This document shows positions 48,705 to 59,099 of a stretch of DNA of 64,000 bases, piece by piece. Each line of letters starts with the position of its first letter. Position 1 is the stretch's first letter. Below the pieces are notes generated by a model. That model saw only the letters and a program-made list of their open reading frames with translations. It made no database searches and was not told where the DNA came from. Made by a program: the position numbers and the translations under genes. The stretch comes from Rhynchopus euleeides (taxonomy: Eukaryota > Euglenozoa > Diplonemea > Diplonemida > Diplonemidae): the NCBI GenBank assembly GCA_963210315.1, contig OY723258.1, positions 248,001-312,000 of the forward strand. Direction: 5' to 3'.

Positions 48705-51700
48705 GGATTGAAGACAAGCCCGGGTGGGATTCGCTCGGAGAGTGCAGAAACAAAAAGCGAGAAGCCAAGGCGAAGCCCGCTTAACAACAGGGTCACACCA
48801 CACTGGCTGTAAAGCGACACAGTTTTTTTTGACACACAGTGTGACACGGAGAGTCTCCCACCCGTTTGTTGCGGGCATTTTGGGATTCAACCCCCGTTGG
48901 GATTGCCGCCTCCCACCGCGCCACGCCCCATCCCCCAAGCATGCAAGAGGCGTTGCGAGCTGCGTTACCCCATGCCATAGCGGTGCACCCCTGCCATCTT
49001 TCTGATTCTCACACAGAAGGCTCCCTGCCGTGGCAAAAAAAAAATGAAGGGGCGATGGGGTGGGGTGATGGTGGCCCGATTCAGATCCTGTTGGATTTCT
49101 TCTCGGGTGAAAAGGCAGCCATCCCTCACCCCGCCCCTGCCACTGCAGTTTTCTTCGGATTTGTTTTTGGTGTCAACGACCGCCAGCCTGACGTACAACA
49201 GACGACCAGACTGTGAGGCAGAAGGCGCTGGATTTTCTTTGGCAATGGTGTCCATGATAGCAGCATTATGTCACACAACATTGGCAAGGTGACACCTCGT
49301 CAGTTCACTTGATGGCTGCCGCGTGCAGAGGGGTGGGGGGTGGGGGAGGGGGGGGGGGGGTGGACAGCAAGGAAGGGCGCTCCTAAACACACGGGAGAGC
49401 AGATACAACAACTGGAGATAGCAGTCGGGGGGGCACACAGAGATGTTCCCTCTCTCCCCCTTCACTGAACATAAATAGGCAGGCACCGTGGCAGGAGATG
49501 CGCTCAGCACCCTAAAAATCGGGGATGGTTTTTTTTTCTCTTCTTCTCGGGTTCACAGAGAGCAGCATTCATCTAGTCGGTAGCAACACAGGTCGATGCT
49601 GCCGAGGCCCCGGCACGCCTTCCCACCAGGCAGAGCGGTGGGAAGCTTTGCAGTGATGTCCGTGAAAATTGGTTTCTTCGTGTTGGCGGGGGGGGGTGGG
49701 GTTCTGGCGGTGTTCAATGCGGGCCAGAAACAACCAGGTGGGAAGTGTTGACAAACGGAGGCGGGCCTGTTAATCCGGTGGGCCTGTTATTCTGGAGGGG
49801 CGTGGCTCCTTTGAGTTTTCCCCCCACGTCCTTCCAAGGGGGGGCCGTTTGAGTCAAAAGAGAGCATCAATTTTATCCTTCTGCAGCAGGTTGAATTCTC
49901 TTCAGATTCGTGCGCCCACATATGCGGTTCAAAATATCCCAACCTGTTCTTTACTCGTAGCTTTTGCACTTCCCTTGTTTTTTTTTAAGCACACTCGTGT
50001 GAGCGGAAAGCGCCCCACCACAGCTGCAACCAAACGTGCTCTATACACTAACCCCACCCTTCATCAGGCTCAGGGTGTGATCAGTTCAGGGTTTTGTGTG
50101 TAGAAGCGTCAACGCAACAAACAAAAGGAAATTCATCAGAGCGGTTGTAGCTGTGAAGTGATAGGGCGCTTTTGCCAAAGCAATGTGTTTCGGGTTCTGC
50201 CAAACTGAATAAGACAAGAAGAAGAAGAAAAAGAAGGGCGAAAAAAATGGCATTCACGTTTAGTTTTTGATTTTCGTTCTTTGGAATAACCCATACGACG
50301 AGTCTGCACGTTGCCTCCGTTCCCCCTCCGCACCCCACCGTAGCTGCAGCGTCAGACACGCTTCCCTAAGAGTATAGGTCTGCTGTCTCCTCTGTGCGCT
50401 AAGAGAGGGGAGAGGGGCCCGTAACGTGAGTACACCGTGCGGCTCGAGGATTAACAAACAGCCGTTCTATTTCATGCGCGGTACTGATTCCATCCGATGG
50501 CAATCGCCCCCTGGCAACTGGACCTGGACCCAGGCATGTCACATCACAGGGGTGGGGGCAGATGTGAAGAAGGGACATCTAAAAGGGCTGAGTTGCCTTG
50601 GTGGCCCTCCGGTCCTGTGTCAAACCGTCTGCCGGTGTGACCGTCTTTTTTCTGTGGCAGCTCTACACTCCCCCGTCTGCACTTCAGAGCAGAGATGCTC
50701 CCAAGCAGGGAGGGCGGACATCTTTATTTTTCAGGCCGACTGATCTGTGGTGATGTGACAATTCACGCAAACATGCCGCCCTCCCTGTTGTGGCAACTTA
50801 ACACGCAAGATGAAACACGGGCAGGAATAACATGCGGCAGTCGAACGTGGCTGTTCCGACAACAGAAAAAAAATTGCCCGCAAGAAAATCGAGAATTCGG
50901 CAACGCGCCGATTCCGGAAAGCAATGCTGGGCGGGCAGCGGGGTGGTTTGGGGGGAGAGGGGCACGGGAATCTGCTTTCTCACACCCAGCACACTCTGCC
51001 GGTTCTGCTGAAACAGGCCTGCTGAACGAGGTTCGGGCTGCGAGGGGCATGCCAGCCAGATGCAGCCAGCCACAAAAGCTGGAGGATCCAACACGCCTTT
51101 GAGAACGAACCCAGGCAGGAGCGGCCCGCAAACAGCACCACACACAACACCCACAACAATTGCCTTTCGTGCTGGCGGAGCTGCTGCAGCGGGAGCGGCC
51201 TGCAGGAGCCCGCGGCCATCCCATCCCATCCCATCCCAACGCACCCACACCCCACCCCCCGCCCCGCACCCTAGCTAGCCGGAAAAGAAAACCGAAGAAA
51301 CAACTCTTCACCCCGTTGGCCTGCACTGTTGATGGGTTCACAGCCCTCTCCCCACCTCCCCCGTTGGCATGCACTGCGCCGCAGCTTGGCCCGCAGCATG
51401 GCGCGAAGCGGGAGCAGCGCGAACATCCACCGTGCGGACCGGGGTGTTCTGTCACAATGAACCTGTGGAAAACACCACCGGGGGCCCTCCGGGTGGGCAA
51501 TGCATCAACGGCAATGCCTCAGTGGCACTTCAGTGGAAAGAATGTGAAAAAGAGACGTCGTGATGACAGAAAGCCGCGTTGATTTGTGCTGTGTTTTCAC
51601 GGTGGACCCCCCCCCCTCCCCGAGGGCCAGTCTGGCCCCGGAAAAGGGTCAGTCCGACCCCCCGCTTCGGGGCAGCATGACCTCCGATTGAACTACCGCT

Positions 51701-52964
51701 CAAAAAGGTGTCATCTGACGTGCGGGAGGCCACCGTGGATGGGGGCGGGGGGAGCGCGTGCGGTGAGGCAATCCCGCCCGATACAAAGGCCACCAGAAGG
51801 CGGGTTGTGCACGTTCGGTTCTTCTAGAGTGGTTCTTTCTTTGTGTTTTTTCTCGGAAAAGAAAGCCCCCATGTGCCCAGGCGGCGTGTGGGTGGGGGAG
51901 GTTACGCCAGTGTTGCCTGCCCATCTGCACCGGAGATATATCAGATCCGAGACAACCAAAAAAGCAGACAAAATCAAACACCCTTTGTTTTTTTTGACAC
52001 TCGTCTGTTTAATCGCCATGCAGATATGGCTGCACAAACCCTTCTGGATGTAAGGACGGCCTCCTGTTGACGCAAATCAAAGAATACACAAAAAAAATAC
52101 ACCTGTGCCCTGGCTGACTGGGGGGTTTAGCTATATACAGCCGTCTGTTGGATCGCAAAGAGGCATCACAAACTCTCGCTTCCCGTGAAGTTGCCTTGCC
52201 TTGCTGCACAACGCAAGACACCACCCTTTTGTATCCACCTCTCCCCCAGCCTGGCGAAGTGGTGTGTGTCACTGTGAGTAGGGGCGGTGTTGCAAGACCC
52301 AGCTGAAGGGCACAGAGAGTCAAGAGTGAACCTACTGTTAAACCACCGCTGAGCTGCAAGACACTGTATGGGGCGACGAGGGGGGGGGGGGGGGGAGCTT
52401 CGCTCTAAAAATTGCAGACACAACGCCACATCCCGCATAGATGCAGGTGTCAACAATAAAAAGACCTTCCCAGACACAGTCTTGACGCACGGGAGAGGAA
52501 GGGGGAGGCGAGGGAAGGTGGTATCCGACCCCACACATCCTCCTCTTCCTCCTCCACACCTTCCTATACACACACCACAAACACACACGCACGTGAATCT
52601 TTTTTGGAGGGGTAGAAGAACGCCGAGCAGGCCCCCCCCCCCCCCCTCTCTTGATGCGATCCCCGCTGCAACACGCACGCTAACCCTTGCCGTTAGAGTG
52701 AAAGGTGCATCGATCGGACTCTGATGATGGACCTCCACGATCACACACACACACTCCTCTTCACCACCAGACAAAAGACAAGCCGTGACAACATTTTTGT
52801 TTGTGAGCAAACCCGCATGTGTGTGTGTGGTGTGTGCTGGCGCCAAACCAAACCCGGCAAAACCAACCCCACCCGCCACCCTCCTGCTGCGACTTGATAA
52901 CGTATATCGCTGGACGGCCTGGGATGCCTGGAACCCCACTCCCACCCACCCCCCACCCCCGACA
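48705..52964. other. Long intergenic region with one SDR relic
   Basis: About 4.3 kb without a supportable gene. It includes G-runs (49330-49365, 52379-52395), a (TCCCA)n run near 51219-51240, and an inverted solo SDR segment at about 49980-50185 described separately. Confidence 0.5.
49980..50185 (-). repeat. Solo SDR relic (B-core-A), fourth family
   Basis: On the minus strand this reads a B-like segment (GCGCCCTATCACTTCACAGC...), core GCGTTGACGC (50115-50106) and an A-like segment ending in poly-A. It matches 57690-57895 closely. No coding region is attached, so it is a solo remnant of another SDR element family. Confidence 0.7.
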
Positions 52965-55313
52965 TCACACCTGCCCGTGCAGAGGGTGCTGCACCCCACC
53001 CGCCTCTGGCACGTGGTGGCACCTCTGCTGTGCCTCCAGATCGGCCTCAGCAGGCACCCCGCTGCCCCCGTCCGCCCCAAGAGCACCACCGCCGGCGGCC
53101 ACCACACCCAGCGGTACGGGTGGCCCACCCACGCCGCAGGGCACCACCACCATGGGGAACAGCGGCATGGGCCCGGAGGGGAGCAGGGGCGGGGGTGCCT
53201 GTGCCTCGCTGCTGCTGCCGCACCCGCCCAGACCGAGGCAGCACCGTGAGGGGCCTGGCCCTGCCCCTGCCCCTGCCACAGGCACGCCCACCACCAGGCG
53301 GGGGTGCGCTTCGTCTTCAGGGGTTTCTTCGGCGGCGCTCGGAGGGGCGTGGGGCGGTGCTTCGGCAGCCTTTTCCCTCTCCTTCCTCCTGTAGTACATC
53401 AGGCCCCCGAGGAACACCAGCACGACACCCACCACTAGCATCGCTGTCTTCGCGGCATGGACCTTCCCGTCGCGCTCCCAGCTGTCCACCTCGCAGTACC
53501 CCGAGTTGCTCCCTTCGCATGTCGGGTCCTCCACGAAGCACCAAGTCCGCTGTTCCGTCCCGAATTTACAGCAGTAGTCGTTGCAGGGGGTGTCGGAGTG
53601 CCCTGCGGCAGACCACACCTGGAGGCAGGCACACCCTTTGGCGGTCACCTGCGCCTTCACGGTGCAGGCGTTTGACAGGGCCTCTGCTGGCACGGAGACC
53701 TGGGAGAAGTCTGCGGGGATGCTGTTGAGGGAAGCTCCCAGACCATCCCACCGGTCTGCGGACCGCACGGCGTCGCACAGCGCTGTGGGGTCGGGGCAGG
53801 ACACCTCCACTCCCGCGAGGGCAACCGTTGACCCCGCCGCGGCACACCACGCCGCCTGGGAGGCAGGCATGCCCTGCAGGCGCAGGGCACAGCCGCCTTT
53901 CTTCTTCTGTTGGCCTCCGCACCCCGACACGTCGACGCACTGCGGGTGTCCTGTCGCATCCTCGACGCAGAGTGCAGCGGAGCTGCGGACCTCTTCAACG
54001 CAGAACTTCACAGGCGTGTAGGAAGCACACCGTGCAAACCCCGCGGCGGGCTCCATGCAGGAGACAATCGAGGCGCGGTCCTTTGAACAGCGCATGGGGG
54101 AGAGGTTGGGCGTGCACTGCATGTCCCCCGCGCATTCCATGGGGCGGAGGCACTCGCCTCTACCCCAGGAGAAGGCAGGCGACCCACTCACGCTGCTGTA
54201 GTTCGCACGGTAGTGCCCCGAGTCGGCGAAGTAGGCCAGCGTCATGGGTGACACGGCGCGCACCTCATTAGAGAGGAGGGATGCGGTCATCGCCTCGTTC
54301 CCCAGCATGTCCTTCTCCCAGTGTGAGCCGCGGCTTCCGGTGGGGCCGTCCTGCTCGACAGGGAGGCCTATCGGCTGTGATGTGCCACGGCACCCGTAGT
54401 GCTCCTTCGAAAGGCGCACAACTTCAGGCGATGTGATGTATGCGATCCCGCCGGAGGTTGTGAGGACCTTCTTCCCGCCGAACCACCCCCGCATGGGGTA
54501 CCCCCCGCTGTCCGGATTTGCCCAGAAGTAGGGCGTGAAGCCCAACGCATGCACCATCTCGTGCACCAGCAGCATCACGAGGTTGTGGTAGATCCGAACG
54601 GACTCAGGCCCTGGCCCCACCGCCTCCAGGTCTGCTCCATACCGCTGGAGGGCTGAGGGTATGACGTTCACCATCCCGGCGATGGGGCGCCCGAATTGGT
54701 CAGTCTGGCAGGACACAGCCCACGCTCCGAGGTCTGTCGTGTTGGAGTCTGAAGGCAGCACGCTTGCCATTAGGACAAAGTCAGCAGGGAGGCCCTTCCG
54801 CATGCAGGAGGGCGTCTGGATGCGGTGGCAGACCTGAGTCAGCTGGAGGAGCCCAGGCCCCGACACGGCAGAGAGTGCCCGGCTGATATAACCCGACGCG
54901 GTTGCGAGGGCGCGCTTGAGGAGGGAGAGGAGCTGCGAGGTGAGCACCTCAGCGTTGGCGCAGCGGCGGAGGGTACCCGACTCTGTGGCGATAGGCTGTC
55001 CGGAATGAAGGCACATGCATGGCGTCGACTCCCCGGAGGTGCTGAGGCACCGCGACCCGTGGGGGTCGAGATATATGCTGATGGAGAGCGGCAGAGGGGA
55101 AGTCGGAGGGGAGGTGGCGGTGGAGGTGGTGGCAGTGCCCAGCGGGTTAGCCCGCCGGGGGCCATCAGAGTATCTCACCTCGGTGCTCTGCACGGCATCG
55201 GCGACGAGGCGCTGGATGCGGCTGTGCGCGCACCGGTGGTGCACCGCCTCCACCCCGAGGCACACCACAGACAAGCAGACCAATGCCCAGGGCGACAGCA
55301 GGGCCTGGTGCAT
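52965..55313 (-). CDS. Leishmanolysin-like (peptidase M8) zinc metalloprotease with transmembrane anchor
   Basis: ATG at 55313 begins MHQALLSPWALVCLSVVCLG, a signal peptide; the longer open frame upstream is low-complexity. 782 residues. Zinc site HEMVHALGF at 251-259, third ligand His331 in SRGSHWEKDMLGNEAMT, with Met342 as the Met-turn: the M8 arrangement. A Cys-rich region (about 387-610) with paired Cys follows, then a transmembrane helix at about 623-641 (MLVVGVVLVFLGGLMYY) and a Lys/Arg stop. The cytosolic tail of about 140 residues is Pro/Gly-rich. Family members cleave extracellular proteins; in kinetoplastids they are usually GPI-anchored, so the helix is a difference. A C-run lies shortly upstream of the ATG. 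No classical pro-domain Cys switch was identified with certainty. Confidence 0.88.
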   Translation of the reverse strand: MHQALLSPWALVCLSVVCLGVEAVHHRCAHSRIQRLVADAVQSTEVRYSDGPRRANPLGTATTSTATSPPTSPLPLSISIYLDPHGSRCLSTSGESTPCMCLHSGQPIATESGTLRRCANAEVLTSQLLSLLKRALATASGYISRALSAVSGPGLLQLTQVCHRIQTPSCMRKGLPADFVLMASVLPSDSNTTDLGAWAVSCQTDQFGRPIAGMVNVIPSALQRYGADLEAVGPGPESVRIYHNLVMLLVHEMVHALGFTPYFWANPDSGGYPMRGWFGGKKVLTTSGGIAYITSPEVVRLSKEHYGCRGTSQPIGLPVEQDGPTGSRGSHWEKDMLGNEAMTASLLSNEVRAVSPMTLAYFADSGHYRANYSSVSGSPAFSWGRGECLRPMECAGDMQCTPNLSPMRCSKDRASIVSCMEPAAGFARCASYTPVKFCVEEVRSSAALCVEDATGHPQCVDVSGCGGQQKKKGGCALRLQGMPASQAAWCAAAGSTVALAGVEVSCPDPTALCDAVRSADRWDGLGASLNSIPADFSQVSVPAEALSNACTVKAQVTAKGCACLQVWSAAGHSDTPCNDYCCKFGTEQRTWCFVEDPTCEGSNSGYCEVDSWERDGKVHAAKTAMLVVGVVLVFLGGLMYYRRKEREKAAEAPPHAPPSAAEETPEDEAHPRLVVGVPVAGAGAGPGPSRCCLGLGGCGSSSEAQAPPPLLPSGPMPLFPMVVVPCGVGGPPVPLGVVAAGGGALGADGGSGVPAEADLEAQQRCHHVPEAGGVQHPLHGQV

Positions 55314-56367
55314 TACAGCAAACCCGTGGGGGGGTGGGGAGGGGGGGGGTTGCAATTTGCTCGCAGGGGAGAGGGGGGGGGATGTCGTCCAACGCGCCGG
55401 CTCTCCCCGGAGGGTGGGGGGTGGGGGGAGGGGGGACACCCCGTCCCGGCCCTGCGGTGGTGTGGTGTGGTGTGGTGGTGCGACAAAGGCTCCAGAGGAT
55501 GTCGGCCTCCCTAAGGTGGGACGGAACAATGGTCAGGTGTTGGGGGGGTTTTTGGGGGCTGTTTTGGAGCTGCGCGCCGTCTGCTGTGTCCAGGAAAAGC
55601 GACTAGGGAAATCCCGCGCCCCCCGCCGCAGAGGGCAGGAAACGCGTGGCACCCCCTGCCAGCTGCGCCATCTGCTGTGTGCAGGGTACGCGAAACAGGA
55701 AGGCCCACGCCATCCGCCGCAAAGGACAAGATACACCCCCTTGAAAGTTCGTCGGGTTTGACGTACATACCTGAAAAAGCTTCATCTTAACCCCCCCCCA
55801 AACCGCCCAGAAATGAAGTTCAAAAAGCGTAGCGACCGTGATTCCTTCTTCCTGAAGATGCGTTGACACTTCAACCACCCTAGCCTGCTGCTTTGATGTT
55901 GTGGAGCACATGTGAACACGGAATATCAAGACACACAGAAAATAAGCAGGTCGTCGGAAGCACTCCTACACTTTTACGCATCATGACGGCTTTCCAAAAT
56001 TATCAAATCATGTGTTTGCAAGCCATGTGCTTAAAAGAAGACAAAAGACGGTGTGATCATGTAGGGGTTCTGTGCCAGTTCTGTGCCAGATCTGGGGGGT
56101 TCCATGATCACACCAAAAGAGGAGGTGAAAATAATATTGGATTCACTGGATGTATGTAGTGAACTTCCGAGGATGGACACTCCATATTGTGTTTGATTTG
56201 ACGACGAAAAAGGGGACCCTTATGCGATGGTGTGATCACGTACTACCATCATCACATCAAAACAGGACAGATTCTGAAGTGCGTTCGTTTCCGGAGAGAA
56301 CCGGTATGAGGCACTTGGTCCGTCCAGGTGGGCAGGGAAACCTGGGTCAAAGCATGTATTTTCCATT
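55314..56367. other. Intergenic with an SDR-like relic
   Basis: Has G-runs near 55325-55382 just upstream of the M8 gene, and a core-like GCGTTGACAC at 55860-55869 followed by an A-like segment (to about 55985). GGTGTGATCA motifs recur near 56050, 56100 and 56229. No gene is seen. Confidence 0.5.
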
Positions 56368-57354
56368 TCACTTCCCGTACCCAGCAGCAACGATGTTCGC
56401 CTGTACGGCGTCATCCGTGGCGTCTGTCGAGAACCCTGTTGTCATCGCACCCTCGTAAAACGTTCCAATTGACTGGTAGCTGTTGTCGCCACCAATACCG
56501 AGGATGATGGCACCCTGCTTGCGCATCGGGTCGTAGCCACCTGCAGGGCGTGCACCGTCGAAGAGCTTCTTGAGCACACCTTCCTGTGCGTCGCCACCAC
56601 GCAGAGAGAAGCCACCTGCCTTGCCCTTCACCATCGCAGTCACGTACTCAGACGTAATCGGTGTGTTGTTGAGGTTCACACGCTCCGTGCCTGCCCACAG
56701 TCCGGCCTCCAGGTCCGCCATCACCCAAGGACCGTTCCCAGCACCCTTACCATACTCCGTGCTGTTGCCGAAGTAGATTGCCTCCATGTTACCCTGACTG
56801 TAGTCCTTGTGGTCTTTCTCAGCATTCCCATAGTCGAAGCAGCAGCCACCGTTGAAGTGCTTCCCAGACGTCACCATGTACATCGACTCAGGCTCGTCAC
56901 CCGTCGCAATTCCTGTGGTGTTGTCGTTGCGGTATCCCATCTTGCCTTCGAAGTACGCAGCGTACACATTCTTCCCAGCAAGCGTGAGGGGGAGCTTGTT
57001 CGCAATCGTTCCCTTGTCAGGGATGGGCCCTGCCGGCCCGGCAGGTCCAAGGTCCAGGTGGTTGCCTTTGGGCGACTGGTCCATAATACGCAGAATTGTG
57101 CACACATCGCCTGCACAGAACGTGTCCTGTGTCTCTGCGTTCGCCGGCCCACCTGCACCAACCGTCCACACAGCTGTGCTCACGTTGTTGCTCTGCTTCT
57201 GCACAACGTACAGCGGACCGTCGTATGCAGCGTACAGCGCACGTGTCGTGCTGTGTGCAGCCACGCAGGGTGTGCCTGCAGCGTCGTAGATGTCGCACGG
57301 TCCTGCTGCAGCAGTCGCAGCCAGGGCTGCCAGGGCAAGGGGTTGCTTCCACAT
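56368..57354 (-). CDS. Secreted GH54-type alpha-L-arabinofuranosidase (catalytic domain only)
   Basis: ATG at 57354, 328 residues, signal peptide MWKQPLALAALAATAAAGPC. The start CDIYDAAGTPCVAAHSTTRALY and GGCCFDYGNAE, GNMEAIYFGNSTEYG and LGIGGDNSYQSIGTFYEGAM are hallmark GH54 (ArafB) segments. From recalled assignments for the fungal enzyme, the nucleophile is the Glu of MEAIYFGN (Glu191 here) and the acid/base the Asp of GGDNS (Asp290). The vicinal Cys pair (171-172) is also kept. The C-terminal arabinose-binding CBM42 domain of fungal AbfB is absent, and the frame stops right after the catalytic domain. It would release arabinose from plant or algal polysaccharides outside the cell. GH54 is mostly fungal and bacterial, so horizontal transfer is plausible. 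Confidence 0.88.
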   Translation of the reverse strand: MWKQPLALAALAATAAAGPCDIYDAAGTPCVAAHSTTRALYAAYDGPLYVVQKQSNNVSTAVWTVGAGGPANAETQDTFCAGDVCTILRIMDQSPKGNHLDLGPAGPAGPIPDKGTIANKLPLTLAGKNVYAAYFEGKMGYRNDNTTGIATGDEPESMYMVTSGKHFNGGCCFDYGNAEKDHKDYSQGNMEAIYFGNSTEYGKGAGNGPWVMADLEAGLWAGTERVNLNNTPITSEYVTAMVKGKAGGFSLRGGDAQEGVLKKLFDGARPAGGYDPMRKQGAIILGIGGDNSYQSIGTFYEGAMTTGFSTDATDDAVQANIVAAGYGK

Positions 57355-57439
57355 GTTGTTGTGTCTGTGTGTCTGTGTGTTTGTTACTGACAAAGGGAAC
57401 GTGGTGTGCGGTGGAGGTGAAGGTGGCAAATGACCTCTC

Positions 57440-57680
57440 ACTCTGTAAACCCCAAAAAACGGCTTTCGGGACCGTTATTCCGACGATACCCCCTGATATG
57501 CCACAGCCGAAAAAGCGCAAGGACTTGGCTACTAGACGGGCACACGCTGGGTCTGGGGGGGCGGAGCCCCCAGCCGCCGGGGCCACAGTCGTGAAGGTCT
57601 GGCTCTTGGCTGGAAAACCCCCGGAAAAAGGGCGGGTGCCCGGAGGACTCCTCATCCCCCACTAGAAACACGCCTGTCAC
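57440..57680. repeat. GC-rich interspersed repeat with GGGGGGCGGAGCCCCC hairpin
   Basis: The hairpin core with AGCCGCCG(G)GGCCAC on its right is shared with about 10140-10190 inside the 9.5-11.2 kb element. Both are followed by GT(G)AAGGTCT/GTGAACATCT. It is an interspersed repeat of unknown nature. Confidence 0.55.
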
Positions 57681-57689
57681 GACAACAGG

Positions 57690-58510
57690 CGTAAGGAAAG
57701 CGCCCTATCACTTCACAGCTACAACCGCTCTGATGAATTTCCTTTGTTGCGTTGACGATTCTACACACAGAACCCTAAAATGATAATCACGCCCTGAGCC
57801 TGATGAAGGGTGGGGTTAGTGTATAGAGCACGTTTGGTTGCAGCTGTGGTGGGTCGCTCTCCACTCACACGAGTGCGCTAAAACACAAAGAGGAGGCAAC
57901 TGAAATCCCTTCTTCCGTATTTGATGCGTCGACGCTTCCACCGGCCTGTAGCCTACTGCTTTGGATACATGTGTTCATGAGAGCGAACCACACAGAGAAG
58001 AGGGGTTGGAAAGCACTTACAAAACTGTTTGGGAGGTGCTGCCTCGCAACACATGGACTGGTACCTCTGAGAGCTTCAAAGGCGCCATAGGGTCGCTTCC
58101 TTACCTCATGCCCAAACGTGGAGTCTGCCGACGGCTGTCACACGGTGGACCGAGGACAAACAGTGAATGAGAGAATAGAACCAGGGGGGGGCACAACGCT
58201 GTTCACCTTCACAGCTACAACCGCTCCTGGTGGGGCTGAGCCCAAAAGAAAGTCAAAAGAGATCGGGTTTTGTTTGTGCGCACGAGCGGCAGTGTGGTGG
58301 CCCCTGTGAAGGGCGTTGCTGTGATTAAGTGGTTTTGTGTTGCTTTCTCAAAACACACTGCACGCGAGTACGGTTCCCTGTTGTGGTAAAAAAATGGCGA
58401 AACTCGCCACCGGATTTTGCGCACCTCAACTCCTGTGATGGGGGAGGCTAGTGGTGTGCGGAGCACGTTTGGCTGTGGCGGAGTGACATTTTCTGCTCAC
58501 AAGTTGGCGT
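57690..58510 (+). repeat. Cluster of solo SDR relics
   Basis: A B-core-A unit at 57690-57895 (core GCGTTGACGA, 57749-57758) closely matches 49980-50185. Another core GCGTCGACGC lies at 57926-57935 with a diverged A segment. At 58428-58510 there is an A segment of the element 2 type without its core. Together they show repeated SDR insertion and loss at this place. Confidence 0.65.
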
Positions 58511-59099
58511 AAAAATACAAATGGCGACTTTCGCCCCCAAACTCGCCATCGGGAGAACTCCGGTGGCCACCCTCTGCCCAAATAACTCCACCCCCCCGGG
58601 AATTTTGGGCACCGGGACCCCCAAATACTGACATCATACGGGGGCCCCTTTACCTCAATCCGTGTTCTTGCCGGGGATCGGTCCATTTTTGTTGGCACAC
58701 ATACACACCACACACCTCATCAGGCCAAAGAAAGGTGCACCACGAAGGCGCAGCGAGGCAGGGTTGCAACAAAACGCCGGCGACCCACAGCTAGGACGGG
58801 TCATTATGTTTGATTGCACGACAGGGAGATGCGGAGCTGGGAGAGCGCCAGATCACTGGTCAGAAGCTGATTTCTGACGCAGAAACCTAAGCCTTGGCCC
58901 AGTTTTTCTCCAAGTTCACAGGGCCACGTGGGACAGGGTCAGGAGGGCGGTGACCCGCTCACCACTCGCTGAAGACCCCTTCAGAAAGTGTGGAGGAAAA
59001 GGGGCGCTAAGGCGATTCGATTCCCGGCTTCAGCCACTGGTCGCGGGTGCAGCCCGCTCGCTGGAACGCGTCTCGCACTGAGTCAGGATGCTCCTAATT
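58511..59099. other. Intergenic, no gene seen
   Basis: No coding frame or RNA can be supported between the SDR relics and the ankyrin array. The 3' end of the array is degenerate from about 59230 down. Confidence 0.45.

Noticed and set aside
57800..57830. Hammerhead-like CTGATGA in SDR A segments
   Set aside because: The motif varies between copies (CTGTGATGG in element 2) and the matching GAAA and cleavage-site parts are missing.
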